From: Alphaproteobacteria bacterium | GTDB taxonomy: Bacteria; Pseudomonadota; Alphaproteobacteria; SMXS01 | Length of the DNA: 64,000 nucleotides | Direction of reading: 5' to 3' | Assembly: GCA_016124315.1 (NCBI GenBank) | Contig: WGNW01000010.1 | Coordinates: 26,628 to 90,627 of the forward strand | Shown: positions 7,229-15,352 of the stretch, in pieces | How the letters are laid out: each line of letters begins with the position of its first letter | Position numbering within the stretch: position 1 is the stretch's first letter | Position numbers and translations under genes: made by a program | The notes under the pieces: generated by a model | What the model was told of the DNA's origin: nothing | Database searches by the model: none | Seen by the model: only the letters and a program-made list of their open reading frames with translations

Positions 7229-8878
7229 CTACCGGGCGGGCGCCGCCCGTTCGAGAATGGCGTCCGTATCGGGCGTGGCCGCAAGGGCCCCGTAGGCGAC
7301 CCCGGGCCTCTCTGACAGGCGTGCCGCGCAGAAGCCTTCCGCCACGAAGGACGGCGCCGTGCGGAACAGCACCGCCGCCTGGAGCGCGACGGCGGCCTCT
7401 TCCACGACGCGGCGCGCCTCGTGCTCGCCGGGCATCCGCCGCAGGCGTTCTTTCAGGCCGTCCGTGGCGGCGTCCAGCAGCGGGTGGCCGCCCCGCGCCT
7501 GCTCCAGCTCGTCGAGCAGGGCGGCGACCGCGTCGGGCTCGCGACCCATGGCCCGCAGCACGTCCAGGCAGATGACGTTGCCGGAGCCCTCCCAGATGGA
7601 GTTGAGCGGCGACTGGCGGAACAGCCGCGGCATCACGCTTTCCTCCACGTAGCCGGCGCCGCCATGGGCCTCCATCGCCTCGTAGACCAGCCCGACGACC
7701 CGCTTGTTGAGCCAGTACTTGCCGATCGGCGTGGCGATGCGGGAGAACAGCGCCGCCCGTGCGTCGCTCGCGCCCTCGTCGAAGCTGCGGGCGATGCGAA
7801 AGGTGAGCGCGGTCGCCGCCTCCGACTCCAGCGCCATGTCCGCGAGCACGGCGCGCATCAGCGGCTGGTCGATCAGCCGCTTCTGGAAGGCGGTGCGATG
7901 GGCGGTGTGCCACAGGGCATTGGCGACCGCCTGGCGCATGTAAGCGGCCGGCGCCAGGATGCAGTCGAGCCGCGTGTGGTGCACCATCTGGATGATGGTG
8001 CGCACGCCGCGCCCTCCCTCGCCCACCAGTTCCGCATAGGCGCCGTGATACTCGATCTCGGAGGAAGCGTTGGCCCGGTCGCCCAGCTTGTCCTTGAGCC
8101 GCATGACGTGGATCGCATTGCGCTCGCCGTCCGGCGTCCAGCGCGGCGCCAGGAAGCAGGTCAGGCCCTTCCCGGTGTAGGCCAGGGTGAGGAACGCGTC
8201 GGACATGGGCGCCGAGCAGAACCATTTGTGGCCGGTCAGCCGCCACGAGCCGTCGCCCGCCGGCTCGGCCCTGGTGCTGTTGGCGCGCACGTCCGATCCG
8301 CCCTGCTTCTCGGTCATCGCCATGCCGATGGTGACGCCCGCCTTCTCCGCCGCCGGCCGCGACGACGGATCGTAGGCCGAGGCCATGATCCCCGGCAGCC
8401 ATCGATCGAGCAGGTCAGGCTGCTGCCGCAGCGCCGCCACGGACGCATAGGTCATGGTCATGGGACAGCACACGCCGGGCTCCGCCTGGGCCATCAGGAA
8501 CTCGAGCGCCGTGTGGAGAACGTGGCCCGCCGGCGCGCCGCTCCACGCCGCCGACGCGACACCCGCGCCGATCCCCAGGTCCATCAGCTTGTGGTAGGCG
8601 GGATGGAAGGCCACCTCGTCGATGCGCCGCCCGTAGCGGTCGAAGGCCTTCAGCTGGGGCGGGTTGGCGTTGGCTTGGGCGGCCCATTCCGCCACCTCGG
8701 CCGAGCCGGCGCGCGCGCCGAACGTGGCCAGACGGGCCGCGTAGCCGTCGGCGCCGGCCGCCTCCACCGCCTGGCGCAGCGCCCGGTCGGAAGTGAACAG
8801 GTCGACGTCCTCGAAGGGCGGCGGCTGGTTGGTGACGTCGTGGGTCTCCAGGTGGTCGCGGGGACGAAAGGCGCTCAT
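7229..8878 (-). CDS. aidB: Acyl-CoA dehydrogenase, AidB type
   Basis: 549-aa flavoprotein of the acyl-CoA dehydrogenase superfamily, AidB branch (E. coli AidB is 541 aa). AidB hallmarks are visible: CPMTMTYASVAALR, GMAMTEKQGGSDVRANSTRA, the Arg/Gln FAD contacts in RLFRQSPLNSIWEGSGNV and HGGAGYVEES. I start at MSAFRPRDHLETHDVTNQPP, which has GGGGGAAA upstream; the 31 extra N-terminal residues in the track are Arg-rich read-through. The start is 13 bp after the stop of the MaoC gene, so it is the last gene of a minus operon FAS1-like dehydratase, MaoC, aidB. In this setting it may be a true beta-oxidation dehydrogenase rather than an alkylation-response protein. Confidence 0.88.
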   Translation of the reverse strand: MSAFRPRDHLETHDVTNQPPPFEDVDLFTSDRALRQAVEAAGADGYAARLATFGARAGSAEVAEWAAQANANPPQLKAFDRYGRRIDEVAFHPAYHKLMDLGIGAGVASAAWSGAPAGHVLHTALEFLMAQAEPGVCCPMTMTYASVAALRQQPDLLDRWLPGIMASAYDPSSRPAAEKAGVTIGMAMTEKQGGSDVRANSTRAEPAGDGSWRLTGHKWFCSAPMSDAFLTLAYTGKGLTCFLAPRWTPDGERNAIHVMRLKDKLGDRANASSEIEYHGAYAELVGEGGRGVRTIIQMVHHTRLDCILAPAAYMRQAVANALWHTAHRTAFQKRLIDQPLMRAVLADMALESEAATALTFRIARSFDEGASDARAALFSRIATPIGKYWLNKRVVGLVYEAMEAHGGAGYVEESVMPRLFRQSPLNSIWEGSGNVICLDVLRAMGREPDAVAALLDELEQARGGHPLLDAATDGLKERLRRMPGEHEARRVVEEAAVALQAAVLFRTAPSFVAEGFCAARLSERPGVAYGALAATPDTDAILERAAPAR

Positions 8879-8891
8879 CGGTTTCCCCCGG

Positions 8892-9314
8892 CTACGAACG
8901 GTCCGGCAGGGCGACCGTCGCCGTGCCCGTCGCGATGCTGGTGCCTTCCTCGTCGGTCTCCCACAGGTCAAGGTCGGCCAACGTCTCCCCGCCCTCGCGG
9001 CGGATGCCGGTGACCCGGCCGCCCGCCGTCAGCGTGCGGCCGCGCAGGAACGGGCTGCGCAGCCGGATGGCGACGGCGACGATGCGCCCGTCCTCTCCCA
9101 GCCAGTCGCGCAGCATGGCGTGCAGGTAGGCGTGCTGCAGCGGCGCCATGGCGAAGGCGGAGGGGAAGCCTTCGTGGCGCGCCACCTCGTCGTCCCAGTG
9201 GTGGGCGGCGAACTCGCAGTTGGCGGCGGCGAACCGGTTCCAGTGGTGCACCGTGCCCTCGCGGACGAAGGCCGGCAGCTCGTCGCCCACGGCGATGGTG
9301 TCGGGGCTGGCCAT
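8892..9314 (-). CDS. MaoC-like hotdog-fold dehydratase, second half of a pair
   Basis: 140-aa MaoC/hydratase-2-like hotdog domain: FAAANCEFAAHHWDDEVARHEGFPSAFAMAPLQHAYLH occupies the hydratase signature. The usual D-x-N-P-x-H is here C-E-F-A-A-H-H, so the catalytic Asp and Asn appear to be lost while a His remains. Its ATG overlaps the TGA of the upstream FAS1-like gene (TGATG), implying translational coupling and probably a heterodimer, as in other split MaoC hydratases. Expected role: hydration of an enoyl-CoA in side-chain or ring-fragment beta-oxidation, possibly as the non-catalytic or substrate-binding subunit. Confidence 0.82.
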   Translation of the reverse strand: MASPDTIAVGDELPAFVREGTVHHWNRFAAANCEFAAHHWDDEVARHEGFPSAFAMAPLQHAYLHAMLRDWLGEDGRIVAVAIRLRSPFLRGRTLTAGGRVTGIRREGGETLADLDLWETDEEGTSIATGTATVALPDRS

Positions 9315-9850
9315 CAGTACCTCGCGAACACGGAGTCGACAGTGCGGATCCACTCGTCGCGCTGGTTGAACAGCTCGTGGGACAGGGTCGTGTAGAGCAT
9401 GTGGCCCATGCGGCCCTCCCGCTCGAAATAGCCGCTGATCTTGTGGGTCGAGCGGATCACGTCGCCCGGCCGCATGCGCACGCCGCTGTGGGTGGCGCGG
9501 ATCTCGGTCAGCAGAAGCGCCCGGTGGCGCGGCGGCTCGACGCCCAGCTCCCGCTCGCTGAAGGCGGTCTGCGACACCGGCGGATCGTCCGGCGACGGCG
9601 TCCGCGTCATCCAGGCGAAGGGGTTGAAGTCCTCCGGCGCGACGATGCCGCCCCAGCGGCTGCGCGCCGCGTAGTCCTCGTCCCAGTAGAGCCTTGGCGG
9701 CACTTCGGGATAATAGACGGCCACCGCCCATTTGCGGATATCCGAGACGGCGATGGGGTAGGACACGGTCTCCCGCATCACCTTGCCGACGATGGCGCGC
9801 ATCTCGTCGGTGACCCGCATTTCGTCCGGCATTCCCGCCTCCGTCGCCAT
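9314..9850 (-). CDS. FAS1-like/MaoC N-terminal-type dehydratase subunit
   Basis: 178-aa protein of the MaoC dehydratase N-terminal (FAS1-DH-like) hotdog family: VSYPIAVSDIRKWAVAVYYPEVPPRLYWDEDYA and GIVAPEDFNPFAW are the conserved entry region, with MRPGDVIRSTHKISGYFEREGRMGHMLYTTLSHELFNQR as the second hotdog half. First gene of the dehydratase-MaoC-aidB operon. Hydratase pairs of this sort form heterodimers acting on bulky enoyl-CoAs such as steroid side chains; that specificity is inferred, not seen. Confidence 0.85.
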   Translation of the reverse strand: MATEAGMPDEMRVTDEMRAIVGKVMRETVSYPIAVSDIRKWAVAVYYPEVPPRLYWDEDYAARSRWGGIVAPEDFNPFAWMTRTPSPDDPPVSQTAFSERELGVEPPRHRALLLTEIRATHSGVRMRPGDVIRSTHKISGYFEREGRMGHMLYTTLSHELFNQRDEWIRTVDSVFARY

Positions 9851-9904
9851 CCGCGTCTTCCCGCCCCAGTTAAGCGCGCGAAGCAGGGTGCGAACAAGGG
9901 CCGA

Positions 9905-11065
9905 TCAGGCCGCGGCGCGGGCGGCCAGGCCGCGGCCGATCAGCCGGGCCGAGGTGCGCACCGAAATGGTGAAGGCGAAGAACGGCCCGAAGTCGCGGGT
10001 GGCCGGTATGCTGGTGACGAACAGTCCCGGCACCGAGGTCTGGAAATGGTGGTCGAGCACGGGGAAGCCGGCCGCCATTTCCATTTCCTCCAGCAGGTTG
10101 CCGGCGGCCAGCATCGGGATGCGCGCCATGTCCACCTTGTAGCCGGTGGCGAGGATCACGTGATCGACGGTGACGCTCCGTCCGTCGTCGAAACCGACCT
10201 CCATCGCCCCGTCCGGCGTCTGCCCGCACGAGACCACCCGCGTGTCCGGCAGCAACGTCACGCCGTCGCGCACCACGCGTGTCTCCAGCCACGGCTCGAC
10301 CTTGGCGCGCCCCTCCGTCCATAGCCGCTTGCCGAGCGCTTCCTGCTCGGCGACGGGCAGCTCGCGGAACCAGCCCGGTTCGTCCAGCATCCGGTCCACC
10401 AGCGGGCCGACCCACGACCAGTCGGCCGCCGCGAAGGCCGGACTGGGATGGCGGTGGGAGACATGCACCGAGGCGGCGCCCGCCTCGGCCAGCAGCGCCG
10501 CCCACTCGAAGGCGCTCTGGCGCCCGCCGACGATGAGGCAGCGCCTGCCCCGCAGCGCCGCCAGGTCCACCGCCTCGCAGGTGTGGGAGAAGCGGCCGGC
10601 CGGCAGCAGCTCCGCCAGGTCCGCCGGGACATTGGCGAAGTGCCGGAAGCCGGGCGCCAGCGCCACGGCGCGCGCCTCGATCGCGCCGCCGTCCTCCAGC
10701 CGGGCGCGGAAGCGGCCGTCCTGCAGGCGGCCGAGCGCCGCCACCATCCCCGGCGCCGGTGCGATGCCCTTGCGCCCGGCGAACCAGCCGGCGTAGCGCA
10801 GGTAGAAATCCAGCCGGAGCGGTTCGACGTCGGCCGGCGTCAGCCCCTGCTCCTCGAGGAAGCGCTCGATGGTGTGCTCGCCCGCCGGGTCCAGATGCCA
10901 GTCGCAGGCCGAGCGCAGAATCATGCCCGCCGGCATGTGGCGGTGCCAAAAGCCCATGGGCTCGCCCAGAACGAGGTGCGGAATGCCCAGCGCGCCGGCC
11001 TCGGCGGCCAGGGCCAGCCCGAACGGCCCCGCCCCCACGATCAGCAGTTCCGTCTCCCGTGCCAT
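9905..11065 (-). CDS. FAD/NAD(P)-binding oxidoreductase (flavin monooxygenase-like)
   Basis: 386-aa flavoprotein with an N-terminal Rossmann motif (LLIVGAGPFGLALAAEAG), a second nucleotide-binding motif in mid-protein (LIVGGRQSAFEWAALLAEAG) and the late ATGYKVD motif, the arrangement of flavin-containing or ornithine-type monooxygenases and related reductases. Start MARETELL follows AAGGGGG; the track's longer start adds 34 residues without a ribosome site. Downstream of marR by 67 bp on the same strand, so probably controlled by it. Substrate unknown; an ortholog set with MarR would be the best lead. Confidence 0.85.
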   Translation of the reverse strand: MARETELLIVGAGPFGLALAAEAGALGIPHLVLGEPMGFWHRHMPAGMILRSACDWHLDPAGEHTIERFLEEQGLTPADVEPLRLDFYLRYAGWFAGRKGIAPAPGMVAALGRLQDGRFRARLEDGGAIEARAVALAPGFRHFANVPADLAELLPAGRFSHTCEAVDLAALRGRRCLIVGGRQSAFEWAALLAEAGAASVHVSHRHPSPAFAAADWSWVGPLVDRMLDEPGWFRELPVAEQEALGKRLWTEGRAKVEPWLETRVVRDGVTLLPDTRVVSCGQTPDGAMEVGFDDGRSVTVDHVILATGYKVDMARIPMLAAGNLLEEMEMAAGFPVLDHHFQTSVPGLFVTSIPATRDFGPFFAFTISVRTSARLIGRGLAARAAA

Positions 11066-11132
11066 GCCGTTCCCCCTTGCTGCGTCGAGGACCAAGGTGC
11101 CGTCCCGCGCGGACCGTGGCAACCCCGCCGGC

Positions 11133-11579
11133 CTACGACAGGGCGCCCAAGGCCTCGCGAAGCGCATCGGCGCCGATGCCCTCGAGGCGCGCCTCGACCG
11201 CGTCGTGGGTCGCCTGCCAGACCGGCACCGCCGCGGCGAGCAGCGCGCGACCCTCGGGCGTCAGCGACAGCAGCCGGCTGCGCCGGTCGGCCCCGTCGAC
11301 GCTCACCGTCACCAGCCCGCGCCGCTCCAGCGGCTTGAGGGCGGCGGTCAGCGTGGTGCGGTCCATGGCCAGCAGCGACGAGACGCTGCCCATGCTGGGC
11401 GGGCGCGGCCGGTTGAGGGACATCAGCAGGGAGAACTGGCCGCTGGTCAGGCCGATGGGCCGCAGCGCCTCGTCGAAGCGGCGCGCCAGGGCCCGCGCCG
11501 CGCGCTGCACGTGGAGGCAGAGGCAAGAGTCGCGGACCATCAGGGTGACGTCGTAGGGCAGCTCGTCTTTGTTTGACAT
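11133..11579 (-). CDS. MarR family transcriptional regulator
   Basis: 148-aa winged-helix repressor. The MarR core is clear: GLTSGQFSLLMSLNRPRPPSMGSVSSLLAMDRTTLTAALKPLERRGLVTVSVDGADRRSRLLSLTPEGRALL, with the wing DGADRRSRLLSLT. It is transcribed with the downstream flavoprotein and divergently from the BNR-repeat gene. A perfect 12-bp palindrome sits 12 bp before its start codon, a typical MarR autoregulatory arrangement. N-terminal DSCLCLHVQRAAR contains two Cys that could sense oxidants or electrophiles, as in some MarR proteins; untested inference. Confidence 0.93.
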   Translation of the reverse strand: MSNKDELPYDVTLMVRDSCLCLHVQRAARALARRFDEALRPIGLTSGQFSLLMSLNRPRPPSMGSVSSLLAMDRTTLTAALKPLERRGLVTVSVDGADRRSRLLSLTPEGRALLAAAVPVWQATHDAVEARLEGIGADALREALGALS

Positions 11580-11590
11580 CGCGCCATTAT

Positions 11591-11602
11591 GTTGATATCA
11601 AC
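11591..11602. promoter_or_regulatory. Perfect palindrome GTTGATATCAAC, probable MarR operator
   Basis: A 12-bp perfect dyad located between marR and the divergent BNR-repeat gene, 12 bp from the marR start. The TTGATATCAA core is the kind of short AT-centred palindrome bound by MarR-family dimers. Position would allow one site to repress both directions. Confidence 0.6.
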
Positions 11603-11651
11603 CTTTCTTGTCCAGCGAATCCCGCCGGACCGGCCGCCAAGGGAGAGGGTC

Positions 11652-12734
11652 ATGGCCAAGAGCGTCGTCGTGCTGCTGGGCACCAAGAAGGGGGCTTTCA
11701 TCCTGAAAAGCGACGAGTCGCGCCGCGACTGGGCCCTGCGCGGGCCGTTCTGCGAGGCGTGGCCCATCAACCACGTGGTCGCCGACCCCGCCAGCGGCAC
11801 CGTTTATGCCGGCGGCGGCAACGAATGGTTCGGCCCCGCGGTATGGAAGAGCACCGACCTGGGCGACACCTGGAGCCATTCCAGCGACGGCCTGGCCTAC
11901 GCCGCGGGCGAGGAGCCGGTGAAGTCGGTGTGGAGCCTGGCGGCGGGCGACGGTGCGCTCTATGCGGGCGTCCAGCCGGCCGGGCTGTTCCGCAGCGACG
12001 ACGGCGGCGCCACCTGGAGCCACGTCACCGGCCTCAGCGAGCACCCCACCCGCAAGGACTGGAACCCCGGCGGCGCCGGGCTGATCCTGCACACCGTGGT
12101 GGTCGACCCGGATGACGGCAAGCGCCTCTGGACCGGCATCTCGGCGGCGGGCGTGTTCCACACCGCCGACGGCGGCGCCACCTGGGAGCCGCGCAACCAG
12201 GGCACCCGCTGCGACTACAACCCGGAAGGCCACAAGTACCCCGAGTTCGGCCAGTGCGTGCATTCCATCGTCAAGGCGCCGGGCGCGGCCGACCGGCTCT
12301 ACCAGCAGAACCATTGCGGCATGTACGCCAGCGACGACGGCGGCCGCAGCTGGCGCAGCATCGAGGCCGGCCTGCCCTCCAGCTTCGGCTTTCCCGCCGC
12401 CGCCCATCCCCGCGATCCGGACACCGTCTACCTGCTGCCGCTCAACGGCGACTCGGTCGGCCGCTACGTGCCCGACGGCAAGGCCGCCGTCTGGCGCAGC
12501 CGCGACGCCGGCGCCTCGTGGCAGGACCTGCGGAACGGCCTGCCGCAGCAGAACGCGTTCTTCGGCGTGCTGCGCCAGGCCATGGCCACCGACACGCTGG
12601 ACCGGGCCGGCGTCTATTTCGGCACCAATGGCGGCGAGCTCTACGTCAGCGCCGACGAGGGCGACAGCTGGTCATGCGCCGCCCGGCACATGCCGCCGAT
12701 CCATTCGGTGGAAACCATGGTGCTCGGCGGCTGA
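11652..12734 (+). CDS. BNR/Asp-box beta-propeller protein (sialidase-like fold)
   Basis: 360-aa cytosolic propeller with repeated Asp-box motifs: SDDGGATWSH, TADGGATWEP, SDDGGRSWRS, SRDAGASWQD and SADEGDSWSC, one per blade. No signal peptide and no sialidase catalytic set (FRIP, Tyr/Glu) is visible, so a glycosidase role is unlikely. Start MAKSVVVLLG is preceded by GGGAGAGG; the track's earlier M lies in the operator region. The MoaD/ThiS-like gene starts 3 bp after its stop, a tight pair suggesting a complex. Under divergent control with marR. Function unknown. Confidence 0.85.
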   Translation: MAKSVVVLLGTKKGAFILKSDESRRDWALRGPFCEAWPINHVVADPASGTVYAGGGNEWFGPAVWKSTDLGDTWSHSSDGLAYAAGEEPVKSVWSLAAGDGALYAGVQPAGLFRSDDGGATWSHVTGLSEHPTRKDWNPGGAGLILHTVVVDPDDGKRLWTGISAAGVFHTADGGATWEPRNQGTRCDYNPEGHKYPEFGQCVHSIVKAPGAADRLYQQNHCGMYASDDGGRSWRSIEAGLPSSFGFPAAAHPRDPDTVYLLPLNGDSVGRYVPDGKAAVWRSRDAGASWQDLRNGLPQQNAFFGVLRQAMATDTLDRAGVYFGTNGGELYVSADEGDSWSCAARHMPPIHSVETMVLGG

Positions 12735-12737
12735 GCC

Positions 12738-13010
12738 GTGCCGTGCCCCGTCACCGTCTGGCTGCCGGCCTCGCTGGTCGCCCTGTTTCCCGGCGCGCGG
12801 CGGCAGGTCGAGTTGGACGCCGCCAGCGTCGACGAGGTGATGGACGAGCTCGACGCGCTCTGGCCGGGCATGCGCGACCGGCTGTGCGACAGCCGCCCGG
12901 CGGTGCGCAAGCACATCAACGTCTTCGTCGAGGGCGAAAAGGCCGTCCTCGACACGCCGCTGCCACCCGGCGCGGAGATCACCATCCTCACCGCCATCAG
13001 CGGCGGCTGA
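12738..13010 (+). CDS. MoaD/ThiS-family ubiquitin-like protein
   Basis: 90-aa beta-grasp protein (VTVWLPASLVALFPGARRQVELDAASVDEVMDELDALWPG) ending in the diagnostic Gly-Gly (ITILTAISGG), the site of C-terminal adenylation and thiocarboxylation in MoaD and ThiS. GTG start, 3 bp from the stop of the BNR-propeller gene. No moaE, thiG, thiF or cognate E1 lies nearby, so its sulphur-carrier or protein-modifier role must rely on a distant activating enzyme. Strong family call; the partnership with the propeller is inferred from spacing. Confidence 0.88.
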   Translation: MPCPVTVWLPASLVALFPGARRQVELDAASVDEVMDELDALWPGMRDRLCDSRPAVRKHINVFVEGEKAVLDTPLPPGAEITILTAISGG

Positions 13011-13050
13011 TCGCGATCGACAGGTTTCACCCCGTCCACGGAGACTCCAG

Positions 13051-13473
13051 ATGAAAGTCCAGCCCTACATCAACTTCAACGGCCGCTGCGACGAGGCCCT
13101 CGACTTCTACAAGACGGCGATCGGCGCGGAGGTGCAGATGCTGATGCGCTTCAGCGACGCCCCCCCGCAGGACGGCATGCCGATGCCCGATCCGGCCCTC
13201 GCCGACAAGGTGATGCATTCCTCCTTCACCGTCGGCGAGACCACGGTGATGGCGACCGACGGCGAGTGCCGGGCAGGCACCGGATTCGTCGGCATCTCGC
13301 TGACCCTCGATGTTCCGGACGTCGACGAGGCCAGGACGCTGTTCGACGCCCTGTCGCAAGGCGGCCGACCGGCCACTCCCTTCGGCCCCACCTTCTTCGC
13401 CAGGGGCTTCGGCATGGTCGCCGACAAGTTCGGCGTGTCGTGGATGGTGATCGCGCCCGCCGAGATGGGCTGA
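13051..13473 (+). CDS. VOC-family (PhnB/glyoxalase-like) protein
   Basis: 140-aa vicinal-oxygen-chelate protein. MKVQPYINFNGRCDEALDFYKTAIGAEV and the later VDEARTLFDALSQGG...FGPTFFARGFGMVADKFGVSWMV are the standard PhnB / demethylubiquinone-methyltransferase-like signature. Good upstream GGAGA site. It follows the BNR/MoaD pair by 40 bp on the same strand and may share its transcript. Substrate not predictable. Confidence 0.88.
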   Translation: MKVQPYINFNGRCDEALDFYKTAIGAEVQMLMRFSDAPPQDGMPMPDPALADKVMHSSFTVGETTVMATDGECRAGTGFVGISLTLDVPDVDEARTLFDALSQGGRPATPFGPTFFARGFGMVADKFGVSWMVIAPAEMG

Positions 13474-13642
13474 CGTTCCCCGCCTCGCGCGGCGGTCCCT
13501 CCCCGGCCGCCGCGCCCCTTTTTCCTCGCGGAAATCACGCCTGCCGAATCTCGCGTTGCCGTCAGGGCATCCCTAAACTAACATTATAGTCAGTATTGCC
13601 GGGCACTCCCCGGCAGCGTTCGAGACAACGCGGGAGACGATC

Positions 13643-14977
13643 ATGGGACTGCCAACCGTTCATCCGAAGGCCATCGACGGGGGCGATCCGCGCAACGTGC
13701 GCGGCGATCCCATCACCGGCGAGCGGTTCTATTCCAGGGACTTCATGCAGCAGGAATGGGACCACATGTGGAAGCGGATCTGGCACGTGGCCGGCCGCGA
13801 GAACGAGATCCCCGAGCCGGGCGACTTCATGGTGCACGACTTCATGCACGAGTCGGTGATCTGCGTGCGCCAGGACGACGGCACCATCCGCGCCTTCTAC
13901 AACGCCTGCCGCCACCGCGGCCAGCGGCTGGCCTGGGACGAGGGCCATGTGGACGCGTTCACCTGTCCCTATCACGGCTGGGTGTGGGGCAGGGACGGCC
14001 TGCTGGTCGACCTGCCCGACCCCGACGACTTCCCCCAGGGCAATCCCTGCGGCACCCGGCGGCTGAAGGAGCTGCAGTGCGACACCTGGGGCAGCTTCGT
14101 CTGGTACACCATGGACCCCAATGCGCCGCCGCTGATGGAGTACCTGGACCCGATGCCGGACCTCTACCGGCACTGGCCCATGGACCGGCTGGTGCGCGTC
14201 GCCAACATGCGCATCGCCCTCGACGCCAACTGGAAGTTCGCCTCGGAGAACTTCTCCGAGTCCTACCACACCCGCACGGCACACCCGCAGGTGCCGGCCT
14301 GGATCGACCAGGACCACTGGACCTCGGTGTTCGAGATGTTCCCCGCCGGCCACGGCCGCATCGTCCAGCCCGGCCGCCCGTCGCTGCGCGACCGGCCGGC
14401 GGACGGCGAGGCCGTGCCGTTCGACGACATCCTGCGCGCCTGGGACATCGACCCGGCCCGCTATCCCGACTACGAGACCAAGGTGATGAAGGGCTGGGAG
14501 GACCTGCAGAAGGCCAAGCAGGAGAAGTGGCGCGAGAAGGGCTATGCCCACTACGAGCACATGACGCCCACCGAGCTGACCGACAGCCCGCACAATGTGG
14601 TGTTCCCCAACGTCACCCTGTCGTTCCTGCCCGACGACGTGATCTTCTTCCGCACCGAGCCCCATCCGGACGACCCCAACAAGTGCTATTTCGACCTGTG
14701 GCACATGGTGTTCCCGGTCGAGGGCGTGGACGAGGCCCAGACCATGGCCGGACCGCGCCCGCTGGAGGAGGCCGAGCGCGTCCACCGGGTGTTCGACCAG
14801 GGCCGCGGCGTGCCCGAGATGCACGGCCAGATCGTCTTCCAGGACATGATGCTGGCCGAGGGCCAGCAGCGCGGCTGGCGCTCCCAGGGCTACGACGACG
14901 CCTACCTGGCCGGCCAGGAAACCCGCGTCCGCCGCTGGCACGAGGTGCTCAACGACTACCTGGAGGGCCGGCGGTAG
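13643..14977 (+). CDS. Rieske non-heme iron oxygenase, alpha subunit
   Basis: 444-aa ring-hydroxylating-type oxygenase, distinct from the 5.8-7.1 kb one. Rieske ligands C89-x-H91 (CRHRG) and C108-x2-H111 (CPYHGW); mononuclear iron site in SENFSESYHTRTAHPQV with H209 and H214. Upstream is an imperfect dyad (13578-13593) that could be a regulator site. No beta subunit, ferredoxin or reductase adjacent. The FSESYH pattern is shared by alpha-only Rieske oxygenases acting on carnitine-, terpenoid- or steroid-like substrates, but specificity is not readable. Confidence 0.93.
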   Translation: MGLPTVHPKAIDGGDPRNVRGDPITGERFYSRDFMQQEWDHMWKRIWHVAGRENEIPEPGDFMVHDFMHESVICVRQDDGTIRAFYNACRHRGQRLAWDEGHVDAFTCPYHGWVWGRDGLLVDLPDPDDFPQGNPCGTRRLKELQCDTWGSFVWYTMDPNAPPLMEYLDPMPDLYRHWPMDRLVRVANMRIALDANWKFASENFSESYHTRTAHPQVPAWIDQDHWTSVFEMFPAGHGRIVQPGRPSLRDRPADGEAVPFDDILRAWDIDPARYPDYETKVMKGWEDLQKAKQEKWREKGYAHYEHMTPTELTDSPHNVVFPNVTLSFLPDDVIFFRTEPHPDDPNKCYFDLWHMVFPVEGVDEAQTMAGPRPLEEAERVHRVFDQGRGVPEMHGQIVFQDMMLAEGQQRGWRSQGYDDAYLAGQETRVRRWHEVLNDYLEGRR

Positions 14978-15352
14978 GGCCTTCCCTGTCCGCTCAGGGA
15001 GAGTGATCCGGCGTGGCTGCATCTCGATACGCCGCTGCGCGGCACTTGATGCGAGCTGGATGCACCTGTCGGCCCCACGACCTTTTCCCGCGGCCGTGCT
15101 TCGCGACGACGCTTCGCGTCTCCTCAGCACGAACGGATTTCCTTTTAATAACAATCTGTTAGCCCCGAGGAAGCCCGCAGGGCCGTCGCGAAGGGCGGGA
15201 AGCGCGCAGGGCGTGACGCGCAGTGGACGAAGCATCGCCTACGCCGTTCACCCGCCTTCCGCCCGTAACCTTTCGGGCGCATGATTCTCCTGGCCGTTCC
15301 GGAGGGGGCGGGCGGCGCTGTTTCGCCATGTCATTTTCCAGGAGAGCCCTTC
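14978..15352. other. Intergenic region, no gene seen
   Basis: 375 bp with no ORF of coding character. It contains GC-rich imperfect dyads (for example around 15115 CGCGACGACGCTTCGCG) and an AT-rich segment near 15137-15160 (TTCCTTTTAATAACAATC), possibly promoter or repeat sequence. Nothing more can be supported. Confidence 0.5.

Noticed and set aside
7421-9013. 530-aa plus-strand ORF
   Set aside because: Antisense of aidB; shadow composition.
11652-12734. Functional sialidase
   Set aside because: Only Asp-box repeats are present; the arginine triad, FRIP motif and Tyr/Glu nucleophile of sialidases are not recognisable and there is no signal peptide.
13562-15235. 557-aa minus-strand ORF
   Set aside because: Antisense of the Rieske oxygenase with its CRHRG and CPYHGW motifs on the plus strand.
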